From Sulfurovum riftiae (lineage in GTDB: Bacteria > Campylobacterota > Campylobacteria > Campylobacterales > Sulfurovaceae), in contig NZ_LNKT01000001.1 in NCBI RefSeq assembly GCF_001595645.1, positions 186,001 to 250,000 of the forward strand: DNA of 64,000 nucleotides, written 5' to 3'. A program made the translations under genes and the position numbers. Under the pieces are notes generated by a model. That model made no database searches and had not been told where the DNA came from. It saw only the letters and a list, made by a program, of their open reading frames with translations. The first letter of the stretch is position 1. Every line of letters starts with the position of its first letter. Shown in pieces: positions 51,565 to 59,352 of the stretch.

Positions 51565-52259
51565 TGCTCGATCTCTCCACCTACGGTTACAACCTTGCCG
51601 CCAACGAAAGACTCGAAGAGATGATAGAATTTTTCTGGAGAGGAGGACGGGGAAGTGCCTCGGAGCTGGCAGAACGTTTCGGTGTGAACAAAAGAACCAT
51701 CAACAACGACATCAAACGGCTTCCTTTTCTGGAGCGTGACGGATGGACCTACTATCTTCCCAAGTCCTACCTCGAACTCCAGCCTTATGAAAAAGCGAAG
51801 ATGAGTGGTGCGATGATGCTGGCGATGTTCGAGAAGGCTGTTCCCATGCTCAGTGAACATGCAGAGTCTCTCTTTGAATTTATGCCCAAGAACAGAGAGA
51901 TCTTCCTCTTCGACTTCGCCTTTGAAGCATTGGACGATGAAGAGATGATGGCAAAGCTTGTAAGCATCATCGATGAGAGAAGAGGTGCGACCTTTGAATA
52001 TACCAATAACAAGAAAGAAACGAAACAGCGTTTCACCTTTCCTGTAAAGATCGCCAACTTCAACGGACACTGGTACCTTCTGGCACTCGATGCAGAAGCA
52101 GACAAGATCAAAAGCTTTCGTCTCAATGCCATGAAGCACCTCAAGGAAATGGAAGAAGATCCTGTCAGCGAAGCGCAGAAGGATCATTGGCACAAAACAC
52201 TTGAAGCAATGGATGCTTCAAAGGTGCAAAAAGAATTCGTAATGTTTGAAGCAGAGTAA
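51564..52259 (+). CDS. HTH-WYL transcriptional regulator
   Basis: 231 residues. An N-terminal winged HTH (SASELAERFGVNKRTINNDI) is followed by a WYL domain whose core reads NFNGHWYLLALDAEADKIKS and is normally ligand-sensing. WYL regulators often control stress, DNA-damage or defence genes. It lies between DUF1232 and a small unknown gene. The target is not evident; no clear palindrome was seen before the operon. Confidence 0.85.
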   Translation: MLDLSTYGYNLAANERLEEMIEFFWRGGRGSASELAERFGVNKRTINNDIKRLPFLERDGWTYYLPKSYLELQPYEKAKMSGAMMLAMFEKAVPMLSEHAESLFEFMPKNREIFLFDFAFEALDDEEMMAKLVSIIDERRGATFEYTNNKKETKQRFTFPVKIANFNGHWYLLALDAEADKIKSFRLNAMKHLKEMEEDPVSEAQKDHWHKTLEAMDASKVQKEFVMFEAE

Positions 52260-52268
52260 GGAAGCGGC

Positions 52269-52601
52269 ATGTTGAAAAAAATGAAAGACACAGCGCTCTC
52301 CAAAGGGCTTAAAGCTGCGATCAACTACAAAGTAAAGGAGTATGGAGAGATGATAAGATTAAACCTGGATTCAAAGTCGAAAACCATAGAGCTCGAACTG
52401 ATGCTGGAAGGCGAGAAAGAGCCTCTGCATGTCAAAGTCAACCGCTATGAGCTCAGAGAAGAGGGCGGCAGGTACTATCTCATCGCTGAAGATATCGTGA
52501 CCTCAAGAGCATGGATCAACACGGTTGCAGCGCAGTATCTGCATGGCCAGAAGTTCGAGATACCTGCAGAGTATGCAAAACTCCTGAAAGTCGTGGTATA
52601 A
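52269..52601 (+). CDS. Hypothetical protein
   Basis: 110 residues after AAGGAAGCGGC. It seems a small alpha-beta fold (LNLDSKSKTIELELMLEGEK, YYLIAEDIVTSRAWINTVAA). It has a repeated pattern of beta strands and no signal peptide. No recognised family; operon membership suggests a link to the WYL regulator. Confidence 0.65.
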   Translation: MLKKMKDTALSKGLKAAINYKVKEYGEMIRLNLDSKSKTIELELMLEGEKEPLHVKVNRYELREEGGRYYLIAEDIVTSRAWINTVAAQYLHGQKFEIPAEYAKLLKVVV

Positions 52602-52629
52602 TACGAAAATGAAAAAAGGGTCTGCTTTG

Positions 52630-53412
52630 ATGAAAACTGTGTTATTGGCATTTGTATTGGCGTTAACTGCCACTCTCAATGCAGCTCCCCCTGCAAATAA
52701 AACGGACGACATCACAGAAGAAAAACTGGTCAGAATGATCGATACGAAAGAGGAGCATGGCAGATCCTGTGAAGCATACAGCTACATCACTCCTATGCAA
52801 AGACTGAAACTCCTGCACCACGATGATTTCATGCTGGGCGACATTCTCAGTGATTCCCTCACCATTGACAAAATAGAACCGGAACACCTTGAAAAGACAA
52901 ACCTTACAGAGTGCAGTAATGCAGATATCAATATCAGTGAATATACCTATGCCGAAGAGCTGAGCTATCTCAACGACACTGTTGTCACTATAGATGTATT
53001 CCAGTACGCCTATGGTGCAGGAGCGGCACACGGCAATGGGCATATGTCCCATTACATCTACGACAGGGACTACGGTATGCGTCTGGGCTGGGAGGATCTT
53101 TTCGGAAAGAGCAAAGCGTTCGATCTGTATGTCCTCAAACGTGTGGTCAATGAGATCGCGGATGAAGAGTTCATCTCCTATTTCGAGTCGACTGAGCAGC
53201 TGCTCAACTTCCGTATACCGGGCTACTACGCCATTACAGAGAAAGGCCTCCTCATTCAGTACGGCAAATATGAGATCACCCCGGGTTCGTCCGGTCTTCC
53301 TTCCATAGTCGTTCCCAAAAAGGTGCTCAGACAGTACATGAGCCAGGAAAAGTACCAGAAGTACTTTATGACAAGAACAGAGCTGCTCGCAGAGATGCTG
53401 AGTGAGTTTTAG
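52630..53412 (+). CDS. Exported DUF3298-domain protein
   Basis: 260 residues from ATG 52630, with AAAGGG upstream and the signal peptide KTVLLAFVLALTATLNA immediately after; the earlier ATG 52609 is less likely. GAGAAHGNGHMSHYIYDRDY, LGWEDLF and GLLIQYGKYEITPGSSGLPS match the DUF3298/RsiV C-terminal fold, an extracytoplasmic domain with unknown ligand. RsiV-type proteins bind lysozyme in Gram-positives; no anti-sigma domain is present here. Confidence 0.82.
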   Translation: MKTVLLAFVLALTATLNAAPPANKTDDITEEKLVRMIDTKEEHGRSCEAYSYITPMQRLKLLHHDDFMLGDILSDSLTIDKIEPEHLEKTNLTECSNADINISEYTYAEELSYLNDTVVTIDVFQYAYGAGAAHGNGHMSHYIYDRDYGMRLGWEDLFGKSKAFDLYVLKRVVNEIADEEFISYFESTEQLLNFRIPGYYAITEKGLLIQYGKYEITPGSSGLPSIVVPKKVLRQYMSQEKYQKYFMTRTELLAEMLSEF

Positions 53413-53440
53413 ATACCTATAAAATTGTTTATATTATAGA

Positions 53441-53496
53441 TAGATAATACAATTTTTTTGTATTATCTATGTCAAATTAGTAATTTATGCTATAAT
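53441..53496 (+). promoter_or_regulatory. AbiE promoter with 12-bp inverted repeat
   Basis: TAGATAATACAA (53441-53452) and TTGTATTATCTA (53458-53469) form a perfect 12-bp palindrome with a TTTTT spacer. TGCTATAAT (TATAAT 53491-53496) is an extended -10 box ending 6 bases before the AbiEi ATG. AbiEi antitoxins are known to autoregulate by binding inverted repeats, so this is the likely operator. Confidence 0.7.
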
Positions 53497-53502
53497 CTCC
53501 CT

Positions 53503-54153
53503 ATGAACATATTGCAATTAAGAAAACAAATAGCGACATCAGTATTTACACATGATCTTTTGGAAAATATATTAAATCCTTATGTTGGCAATGTCAATGC
53601 AAAAATATCCTACATGGTCAAAAAAGGTGAACTTATTCGTCTTAAAAAAGGGGTTTATGCTTTTGGAGAAGAATATCGCTCTGCTCCCATAGATATGATC
53701 AGCGCAGCCAATATACTGTATGCGCCCTCTTATGTTTCTTTTGAATATGCTTTATCATATTATGGTCTGATCCCTGAAAGGGTATATGAAGTCACCTCTG
53801 CAACGATGCGTATGAAAAAAGAGTTCGATACCCCTGTAGGACGATTTACTTATAAAAGTATCCCACTGAAGGCCTATGCCATAGGTATTGATTGGATCTA
53901 TGATGATATTAATGGTGGAAAGCTTATAGCCACAGCCGAAAAAGCACTCTGTGACAAGATCAGATCCGATAGAGGCATAGGAAGGTTGTCCCAATCCAAA
54001 CTGGAAACCTATCTGGCATATGATCTTCGTATCGATATGGATCTGCTTTATGCATTGGATGCAGGCCTCATTTCTGCAATTGCAGCAGCATACAGATCAT
54101 CCAACTTGCAGAATTTGGCGAAACTCATAAATAAAAGGAAACAAAGTGCCTGA
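53503..54153 (+). CDS. AbiEi-family type IV antitoxin
   Basis: 216 residues from ATG 53503. A winged HTH (NAKISYMVKKGELIRLKKGV, YAFGEEYR) followed by the C-terminal antitoxin domain (YVSFEYALSYYGLIPERVYE, AEKALCDKIRSDRGIGR). AbiEi represses its operon and counteracts AbiEii. The TATAAT box is so close that the mRNA may be leaderless. It overlaps the toxin gene by 8 bases. Confidence 0.88.
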   Translation: MNILQLRKQIATSVFTHDLLENILNPYVGNVNAKISYMVKKGELIRLKKGVYAFGEEYRSAPIDMISAANILYAPSYVSFEYALSYYGLIPERVYEVTSATMRMKKEFDTPVGRFTYKSIPLKAYAIGIDWIYDDINGGKLIATAEKALCDKIRSDRGIGRLSQSKLETYLAYDLRIDMDLLYALDAGLISAIAAAYRSSNLQNLAKLINKRKQSA

Positions 54154-55033
54154 CATTCACCCTGCCATTGCAAAGATGTTGGAGAAGTACGATCTTTCAA
54201 CAGCAGATAAAACCTATGAAGCTTTACGTGAGATTCTCCAGGAGATGATCTTGCTTGGACTTTCCCGAGCAGGTTTTTTTGATCATGCTCTTTTTTATGG
54301 CGGTACGGCACTGCGTATTTTGCATGGATTAGACAGGTTTTCTGAAGATCTTGACTTCTCTCTTCTGGCACCAGATGAGAACTTTGATCTGTCTGTCTAT
54401 GAAGATGCAGTTATAGAAAGTCTGCACTCTTTTGGGTTTGAGGTCACCATTCAGATAAAAAATGTCAAAGGGAACATTAGGTCGGCTTTTCTCAAAGGCA
54501 ATACCAGCCAACATCTCCTCAACATAGCAGCTCCGGAAGATATAGTCAAAACCTTTGGTCAAGGAAGACTTGTCAAGATAAAGCTTGAAGTAGATACCCA
54601 ACCGCCACTTGACTTTGAAAGTGAAAAAAAGACGCTGCTTGTACCTTCACCGTTTACTGTGCATACGATGACTCTCTCTTCGCTCTTTGCTGGCAAGATG
54701 CATGCCATTTTATGCAGAAACTGGTCGAGCCGTCCAAAGGGTAGGGATTGGTACGATCTGGTTTGGTATATCTCTCAGGGAGTTGAGCTCGATCTTAAAC
54801 ATCTCAATGCGAGACTGAAGCAAAACTGTACCTGGTTGGAAGATCAGGGTATAGCGTTGAAAAAAGAGATAGACAGAACGTATGTATTAGAACTTCTCAC
54901 AAAGCGAATAGAAGATCTAAATATTTCCATGGCAAAAAGGGATGTAGAAGTATTTATAGCAGATAAAAGTGTTTTAGATATTTGGAGTCAAGCGTTCTTT
55001 CTGGAGATCATTGAAAGAATACAATGTAGATAG
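54146..55033 (+). CDS. AbiEii/AbiGii-family nucleotidyltransferase toxin
   Basis: 295 residues, start GTG 54146 with AAAGGAAACAA upstream. The nucleotidyltransferase motif is FYGGTALRILHG (residues 50-61), then RFSEDLDFSLL (64-74), with the two acidic metal ligands Asp68 and Asp70. AbiEii toxins are known to modify RNA 3' ends with nucleotides and protect against phage when the antitoxin is lost. KPKGRDWYDLVWY-like RDWYDLVWY is another family signature. Translationally coupled to AbiEi. Confidence 0.9.
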   Translation: MPDIHPAIAKMLEKYDLSTADKTYEALREILQEMILLGLSRAGFFDHALFYGGTALRILHGLDRFSEDLDFSLLAPDENFDLSVYEDAVIESLHSFGFEVTIQIKNVKGNIRSAFLKGNTSQHLLNIAAPEDIVKTFGQGRLVKIKLEVDTQPPLDFESEKKTLLVPSPFTVHTMTLSSLFAGKMHAILCRNWSSRPKGRDWYDLVWYISQGVELDLKHLNARLKQNCTWLEDQGIALKKEIDRTYVLELLTKRIEDLNISMAKRDVEVFIADKSVLDIWSQAFFLEIIERIQCR

Positions 55034-55039
55034 CAGTCT

Positions 55040-55139
55040 ACGCTACGTTAAAATACCCAGTTTCAATCTGATCCAACTCGGTTTTTTTGTGATTTTGTAG
55101 ATCACTGAAAAGATACAATTTGACAAAATAGGTAATATA
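55040..55139 (-). pseudogene. Heavily deleted remnant of a HigA-type antitoxin gene
   Basis: 55040-55110 matches, with many changes, the 3' end of the intact HigA gene (55648-55720: GCTACGT, CAATCTGATCCAACTC, TTTTTTTGTGA, GTAGATC), and 55121-55139 matches the sequence around its start (TTTGACAAAATAGGTAAT, as in 55943-55960). The whole middle is gone. It can no longer encode a protein and now provides the upstream part of a promoter. Confidence 0.65.
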
Positions 55140-55154
55140 ACCTATAATATAGGT
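55128..55154 (+). promoter_or_regulatory. Promoter with three alternating ATAGGT sites
   Basis: ATAGGT (55128-55133), ACCTAT (55140-55145) and ATAGGT (55149-55154) alternate in direction, and TATAAT (55143-55148) overlaps the middle site. This fits an autoregulated promoter for the winged-helix gene at 55192. The first site comes from the decayed antitoxin copy. Confidence 0.5.
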
Positions 55155-55191
55155 ATTAAAAACTATTTAGTAGGTTTATAAAGGATGTGAG

Positions 55192-55521
55192 ATGCTGGAA
55201 ACAATATTCGGTTCGAAGAACCGTGAGCGTGTATTGCAGTTCATTCTTGCCAACGGAGAGGGGTATGCCAAAGAGATAGCAGATTTCTACGGTACCAGTA
55301 TCGACCCCATTCAAAAGCAGTTGGAAAAGATGGAACTTGGTGGTGTCCTTGTCAGTAAAAAAGTAGGCCGTACACGGCTGTTCATGTTCAATCCCCGCTA
55401 TGCTTTTCTTAATGAGTTGAAAGCACTTCTGGAGAAAGCCAGAAGCTATTACAGCCCCGAAGAGATAGAACGGCTGACAATGACACGCAAACGACCAAGA
55501 AGGTCTGGAAAACCGTTATGA
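55192..55521 (+). CDS. Winged-helix regulator (ArsR-like)
   Basis: 109 residues. LETIFGSKNRERVLQFILAN, then EIADFYGTSIDPIQKQLEKM and a wing GVLVSKKVGRTRLFMFN; the basic tail is TRKRPRRSGKP. This family often precedes a nucleotidyltransferase and forms small toxin-antitoxin-like units. No Cys or His metal-sensing site. Start by ATG 55192 after AAAGGATGTGAG. Its stop overlaps the next small frame. Confidence 0.75.
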   Translation: MLETIFGSKNRERVLQFILANGEGYAKEIADFYGTSIDPIQKQLEKMELGGVLVSKKVGRTRLFMFNPRYAFLNELKALLEKARSYYSPEEIERLTMTRKRPRRSGKPL

Positions 55522-55628
55522 AAAGCATTAAAGAGATGACTATGGAGGAGTTGGCTGCCTATGTATGCAGTCAACTTGAAAAGGAAGTAGAAAAATTTGA
55601 AGTTTTTAAAAAGAGGGTGCTTAAGTAA
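55518..55628 (+). CDS. 36-residue frame coupled to the regulator, probable truncated gene
   Basis: ATG 55518 overlaps the regulator stop (ATGA) and the frame ends at TAA 55626-55628. It reads MKSIKEMTMEELAAYVCSQL, then EKEVEKFEVFKKRVLK. The beginning is like the first helix of nucleotidyltransferases that usually follow such regulators, so it may be the remaining N-terminus of a lost partner gene; a genuine short peptide is the alternative. Confidence 0.45.
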   Translation: MKSIKEMTMEELAAYVCSQLEKEVEKFEVFKKRVLK

Positions 55629-55644
55629 ACTGTATTGCTTAATC

Positions 55645-55950
55645 TTACGCTACGTCAAAATGACCGGTCTCAACCATGTCCAACTCTGTTTTCTTTTTTT
55701 GTGAAATTCTGTAGAGATCGTACTGGTTTTGAAGGTTGAGCCAGAGCTGTGGTGATGTATCAAAATACTTTGCCAGTCTCAATGCCATTTCTGTCGTAAT
55801 ACCTCTTTTTTCATTGACAAGTTCATTGATTGCACGAAATGAGGTGTGCAGTGCTTTTGCCAGATGGCTTTGTGTAATACCAAGTGGTACCAAAAATTCT
55901 TCTTTAAGTATTTCACCTGCATGTGCAGGCAGTCTGTTTAGTTTTGACAA
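55645..55950 (-). CDS. HigA-type antitoxin (XRE family)
   Basis: 101 residues, start TTG 55950, since no ATG is in frame upstream of RLPAHAGEIL. HAGEILKEEFLVPLGITQSH and ELVNEKRGITTEMALRLAKY, FDTSPQLWLNLQNQYDLY are the diagnostic HigA motifs. A HigB toxin gene is absent on both sides, so it is an orphan antitoxin or antidote copy. Two decayed copies lie at 55040 and 57338, flanking it. Confidence 0.85.
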   Translation of the reverse strand: MSKLNRLPAHAGEILKEEFLVPLGITQSHLAKALHTSFRAINELVNEKRGITTEMALRLAKYFDTSPQLWLNLQNQYDLYRISQKKKTELDMVETGHFDVA

Positions 55951-55974
55951 AATAGGTAATAATAAAGAATAGCT

Positions 55975-56088
55975 TTATTAAAGGATAATATGACTTCCTT
56001 TAATAGTGGAGATGGTTATTAAAGGTTTGTGGGGTAAAATTTAATAAAAAATGATACTATTAAAGAATAACAGTTTTTCCTTTAATAA
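55975..56088. repeat. Array of TTATTAAAGG operator-like repeats before fic
   Basis: Five good copies of TTATTAAAGG or its reverse complement CCTTTAATA: 55975-55984 (forward), 55997-56005 (reverse), 56016-56025 (forward), 56058-56067 (forward, CTATTAAAGA) and 56079-56088 (reverse). A sixth weak copy (TTTAATAA) is at 56040. Spacing is 10-33 bases. They fill the gap between the HigA gene and fic and could bind the winged-helix of the Fic protein. Confidence 0.6.
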
Positions 56089-56126
56089 GGAAAGTTCCTG
56101 TTAAACCTTTTTCAGAACAGGGGAAG

Positions 56127-57275
56127 ATGATGAAACGAGGTCTTATAGGGCACTATGAAGAGAGTATCGTGGGTGAGAAGGTGAGGGCATTCATTCCCGA
56201 TCCGCTTCCTCCCAAAGAAGAGATACTGTTTGATGCAAAGCGTCAACAATTGTTGGAACGGGCGACTATGGCATTGGGGAGGTTGGACAGTATCACGCTC
56301 TTACTGCCCGATCCTGATATCTTTCTCTATTCCTATGTCAGACAGGAGGCGGTGCTCTCTTCTCAGATAGAAGGTACACAATCCTCTTTGTCCGACCTGC
56401 TGCTTTATGAGGTCGATGAGGCACCGGGTGTACCTTTTGATGATGTGGTGGAGGTGTCACAGTATGTGGGTGCGCTTGATCATGGTTTAAAGAGATTGAA
56501 TGGCGGTTTTCCATTGTGTAACCGTTTGCTCCGTGAAATGCACGAAGTACTGCTCTCTCACGGTAGGGGGAGCAGCAAACAGCCCGGAGAGTTCCGTAGA
56601 AGCCAAAACTGGATCGGTGGTACCAGACCAGGGAATGCCCAATTCGTTCCGCCGCCACCGCACAGGGTCGAGGAGTGTATGAGGGCACTGGAGCAGTTTC
56701 TGCATGATGAAGAGCAACCTTATCCGACACTCATTAAGGCAGCATTGGCGCATGTACAGTTCGAGACCATTCATCCGTTCCTGGATGGTAACGGCAGGCT
56801 GGGTCGTTTGCTTATCTCGTTCATCCTCCATCATGACGGTCTGCTCTCCAAGCCGCTGCTCTATCTGAGCCTCTATTTTAAAGAGCATCGTGCCTATTAT
56901 TATGAACTGCTCAATCGTGTACGAGAAGAGGGGGACTGGGAAGCGTGGATCGACTTTTTCCTCGAAGGTGTGGAAAAAACAGCGCTTGATGCTGTGACCA
57001 AGGCGCAGCTGCTTGTACAGACTATGAGAGAAGATGAGCTTACCGTAAGCCAGACAGGACGACAGGCGAATAGTATGCTCCGCTGTTTGCAATCGCTTTC
57101 CCATCGCCCTGTTAACTCTATCAAAGGTATAGCAGAAAGTACAAACCTCTCCTATCCATCTGTTTCCAAAGCCATAGAGAAACTTGAAGAACTTGGCATC
57201 GTCAGAGAGATCACGGGAAAAGAGCGGAACAGGGTGTATGGGTATGAGAGGTTTTTGAGGGTGTTGAATGGATAG
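56127..57275 (+). CDS. fic: Fic-domain protein with C-terminal winged helix
   Basis: 382 residues (ATG 56127; the second ATG 56130 is equally possible). The catalytic motif HPFLDGNGRLGR (216-227) is complete, so AMP transfer is expected. An N-terminal inhibitory helix carries SSQIEG (78-83), matching the (S/T)xxxE(G/N) self-inhibition motif with its Glu82. The C-terminal 70 residues form a winged helix (NSIKGIAESTNLSYPSVSKAI). ACAGGGGAAG precedes the ATG. This arrangement suggests self-inhibition and autoregulation through the upstream repeats. Confidence 0.93.
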   Translation: MMKRGLIGHYEESIVGEKVRAFIPDPLPPKEEILFDAKRQQLLERATMALGRLDSITLLLPDPDIFLYSYVRQEAVLSSQIEGTQSSLSDLLLYEVDEAPGVPFDDVVEVSQYVGALDHGLKRLNGGFPLCNRLLREMHEVLLSHGRGSSKQPGEFRRSQNWIGGTRPGNAQFVPPPPHRVEECMRALEQFLHDEEQPYPTLIKAALAHVQFETIHPFLDGNGRLGRLLISFILHHDGLLSKPLLYLSLYFKEHRAYYYELLNRVREEGDWEAWIDFFLEGVEKTALDAVTKAQLLVQTMREDELTVSQTGRQANSMLRCLQSLSHRPVNSIKGIAESTNLSYPSVSKAIEKLEELGIVREITGKERNRVYGYERFLRVLNG

Positions 57276-57337
57276 GAGTATCAATTGTGGAGTAATAAAT
57301 TAGGCAGTGTGATAAAGTAGCCTCATATCCCTTTACA

Positions 57338-57526
57338 CTACGTCAAAATGCCTGATCTCAACCTGATCCAACTCTGCTTTCTTTTTTCATTGACAAGTTT
57401 ATTGATTGCATGAAATGAGGTGTGCAGTGCTTTTGCCAAATGGCTTTGTGTAATGCCAAGTGGTACCAAAAATTCTTCTTTGAGTATTTCGCCTGCATGT
57501 GTAGGTGGTCTGTTCAGTTCTATCAT
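57338..57526 (-). pseudogene. Frameshifted copy of the HigA-type antitoxin gene
   Basis: The frame starts at ATG 57526 with AGGAG upstream and encodes the HigA N-terminus (HAGEILKEEFLVPLGITQSH) as in the intact gene, then jumps to the 3' end out of frame (KQSWIRLRSGILT). Alignment with 55645-55950 shows a 112-base deletion between two TCTTTTTT tracts (55692-55699 and 55804-55811 in the intact copy), so recombination or slippage between T-runs removed the centre. It may still make a short peptide with a partial HTH. Confidence 0.8.
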
Positions 57527-57888
57527 GACTTACTCCTAATGATAGTCTGTTATTACGAGATGATAAGTGTATGTTTTCAGTATTTTACAAAGTTTTATCA
57601 TAACATGAAATAACAGTAGTGTCATGGTTGTAAAATAATGAAAAATTTTCAATTTCTTCCCATATGAGATCACCAAAGAGTTGGAGTAGGTAAAGTTTGC
57701 AGTCAATGTGAGTATTAGGAGAATAAGGAAAAATAATACTATTACTCGTATGTTGTATGTTCTGTTTGTAAGTTTTAAGTATGCTGATACTTTATAGAAA
57801 AAACATTAAATAAAGTTTAATAGATAAATATAAAAAATTATTGATATAATTAACTTCAATAATCAATAATATTTCTTTTAAAGGCACT
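57527..57888. other. AT-rich gap with promoter of the defence operon
   Basis: No credible gene in 362 bases. The proximal end has a TATAAT box (57845-57850) without a clear -35 element, giving an expected leader of about 30 bases before the ATT/ATC start at 57889-57894. AATCAATAAT-type short repeats follow the box. Nothing else is recognised. Confidence 0.5.
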
Positions 57889-59352
57889 ATTATCAAGGCT
57901 ATCCAACTACTTCCAAAAGCTGCATCACTGATTGAATCTCTGAGAGATATAGGGTACTCGTTTGAAAGTGCTGTAGCGGATATCATTGATAATAGTATTA
58001 CTGCCAATGCAAAAAATATAAAAATTTATTTTGATATCCATGAAAACAGGCTTTCTTTGGCAATTCTTGATGATGGTCTGGGAATGGACCGGGATACCTT
58101 GATTGAAGCAATGCGTCCCGGGAGCAAAAACCCTCTTGACAACAGGGATAAAAATGATTTGGGACGTTTTGGACTGGGATTGAAAACAGCCTCTTTCTCA
58201 CAATGTAGAAAACTGACAGTAGTATCATCACAAAACAATATAAAAACAGCCGCATTGTGGGATCTTGATTATGTGGCTGAGCAGAATGACTGGTCTCTAC
58301 AGTTACCTGAAAAAGAAGAGCTTAATAATCTGTATATGATTGAAAACCTTGAAGAAAATGGTACTTTGGTGATTTGGGAGAATACGGATCGGATTATTGA
58401 TGATACTGTAGTGGAAAAAACAGAGCATATTATTTATGAAAAAATACAGGATCTGCAAAAACACCTTGAACTGGTATTTCACCGTTATCTTGCAGGAAAA
58501 GACAAAATCAGTATTTATATCAATGATTCACAGTTAAAACCTTTTGATCCCTTTTTTACCGCTCATCCTGCTACAGATGAATTACAGAAAGAAATTATTG
58601 TTGTTAATGGAGAAAAAGTACATATACAACCGTATCTTCTGCCCCATTATACAAAAGTTTCTGCCCATGATTATGAGTATTATGCAGGGGTAGGCGGATA
58701 TCTTAAAAATCAGGGCTTTTATGTATACAGGAATAAAAGGCTTCTTATTTCAGGAACATGGTTCAGGTTGATTCCCCAGTCTGAAATGTATAAACTTGCA
58801 AGAATCAAAATTGATCTTCCCAACAGTCTGGATCATCTTTGGAAAATTGATGTAAAAAAATCTCATGCTTCTCCTCCGGCAATTATTAAAAACAGACTGA
58901 AAAAAATTATAGAAAAAATAGCAGGTGCATCTACCCGTGTATATAAATCAAAAGGAGCCAGACTTGCAAAATCAGATGTTGCATTCTGGGAGCGGTACAG
59001 TGCCAGGGGAGAAATAAGGTATACGGTTAACAAAGGACATCCGATGATTGATGCTTTTGTAAAGAAACTGAACAAAGAACAAAAATATGAGTTTTCCGAA
59101 ATTCTTGATTTGATAGCAGACTTTTTCCCCAAGGATACCCTGTATGCAGATCTCGGGAACAATCCGAAAGAAGTGGTTTTTGAAAATATAGTAACTGATA
59201 CCGAACTGGAAGAGAAAGCTTTGCTGTTGTACCAGAACAAACTTTTTACCCTGGAAAATCTTGGTATTCTCAATAAAATGGAGCCATTCAGCAAATATAC
59301 AAAAAACTGGGAAAAGTTCTTTGCCGAACAGATCCAAAAAGGAAAAATTTGA
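57889..59352 (+). CDS. GHKL (MutL/MORC-like) ATPase of Z1 defence operon
   Basis: About 488 residues if started at ATT 57889 (or ATC 57892), 4-7 bases after AAAGG. The frame is open back to 57850 and the N-terminus IKAIQLLPKAASLIESLRDI, then ESAVADIIDNSITANAKNIK contains the GHKL N-box, so a start at TTG 58057 would lose an essential motif. G1 is DDGLGMD and G2 is GRFGLGLKTASFS. C-terminal half: VGGYLKNQGFYVYRNKRLLI is a transducer-like MutL/MORC motif. It overlaps the Z1 gene by 1 base (TGATG). Confidence 0.85.
   Translation: MIKAIQLLPKAASLIESLRDIGYSFESAVADIIDNSITANAKNIKIYFDIHENRLSLAILDDGLGMDRDTLIEAMRPGSKNPLDNRDKNDLGRFGLGLKTASFSQCRKLTVVSSQNNIKTAALWDLDYVAEQNDWSLQLPEKEELNNLYMIENLEENGTLVIWENTDRIIDDTVVEKTEHIIYEKIQDLQKHLELVFHRYLAGKDKISIYINDSQLKPFDPFFTAHPATDELQKEIIVVNGEKVHIQPYLLPHYTKVSAHDYEYYAGVGGYLKNQGFYVYRNKRLLISGTWFRLIPQSEMYKLARIKIDLPNSLDHLWKIDVKKSHASPPAIIKNRLKKIIEKIAGASTRVYKSKGARLAKSDVAFWERYSARGEIRYTVNKGHPMIDAFVKKLNKEQKYEFSEILDLIADFFPKDTLYADLGNNPKEVVFENIVTDTELEEKALLLYQNKLFTLENLGILNKMEPFSKYTKNWEKFFAEQIQKGKI

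Noticed and set aside
52609-52629. ATG 52609 as start of the DUF3298 protein (leaderless after TATAAT)
   Set aside because: ATG 52630 has a ribosome site and begins a standard signal peptide.
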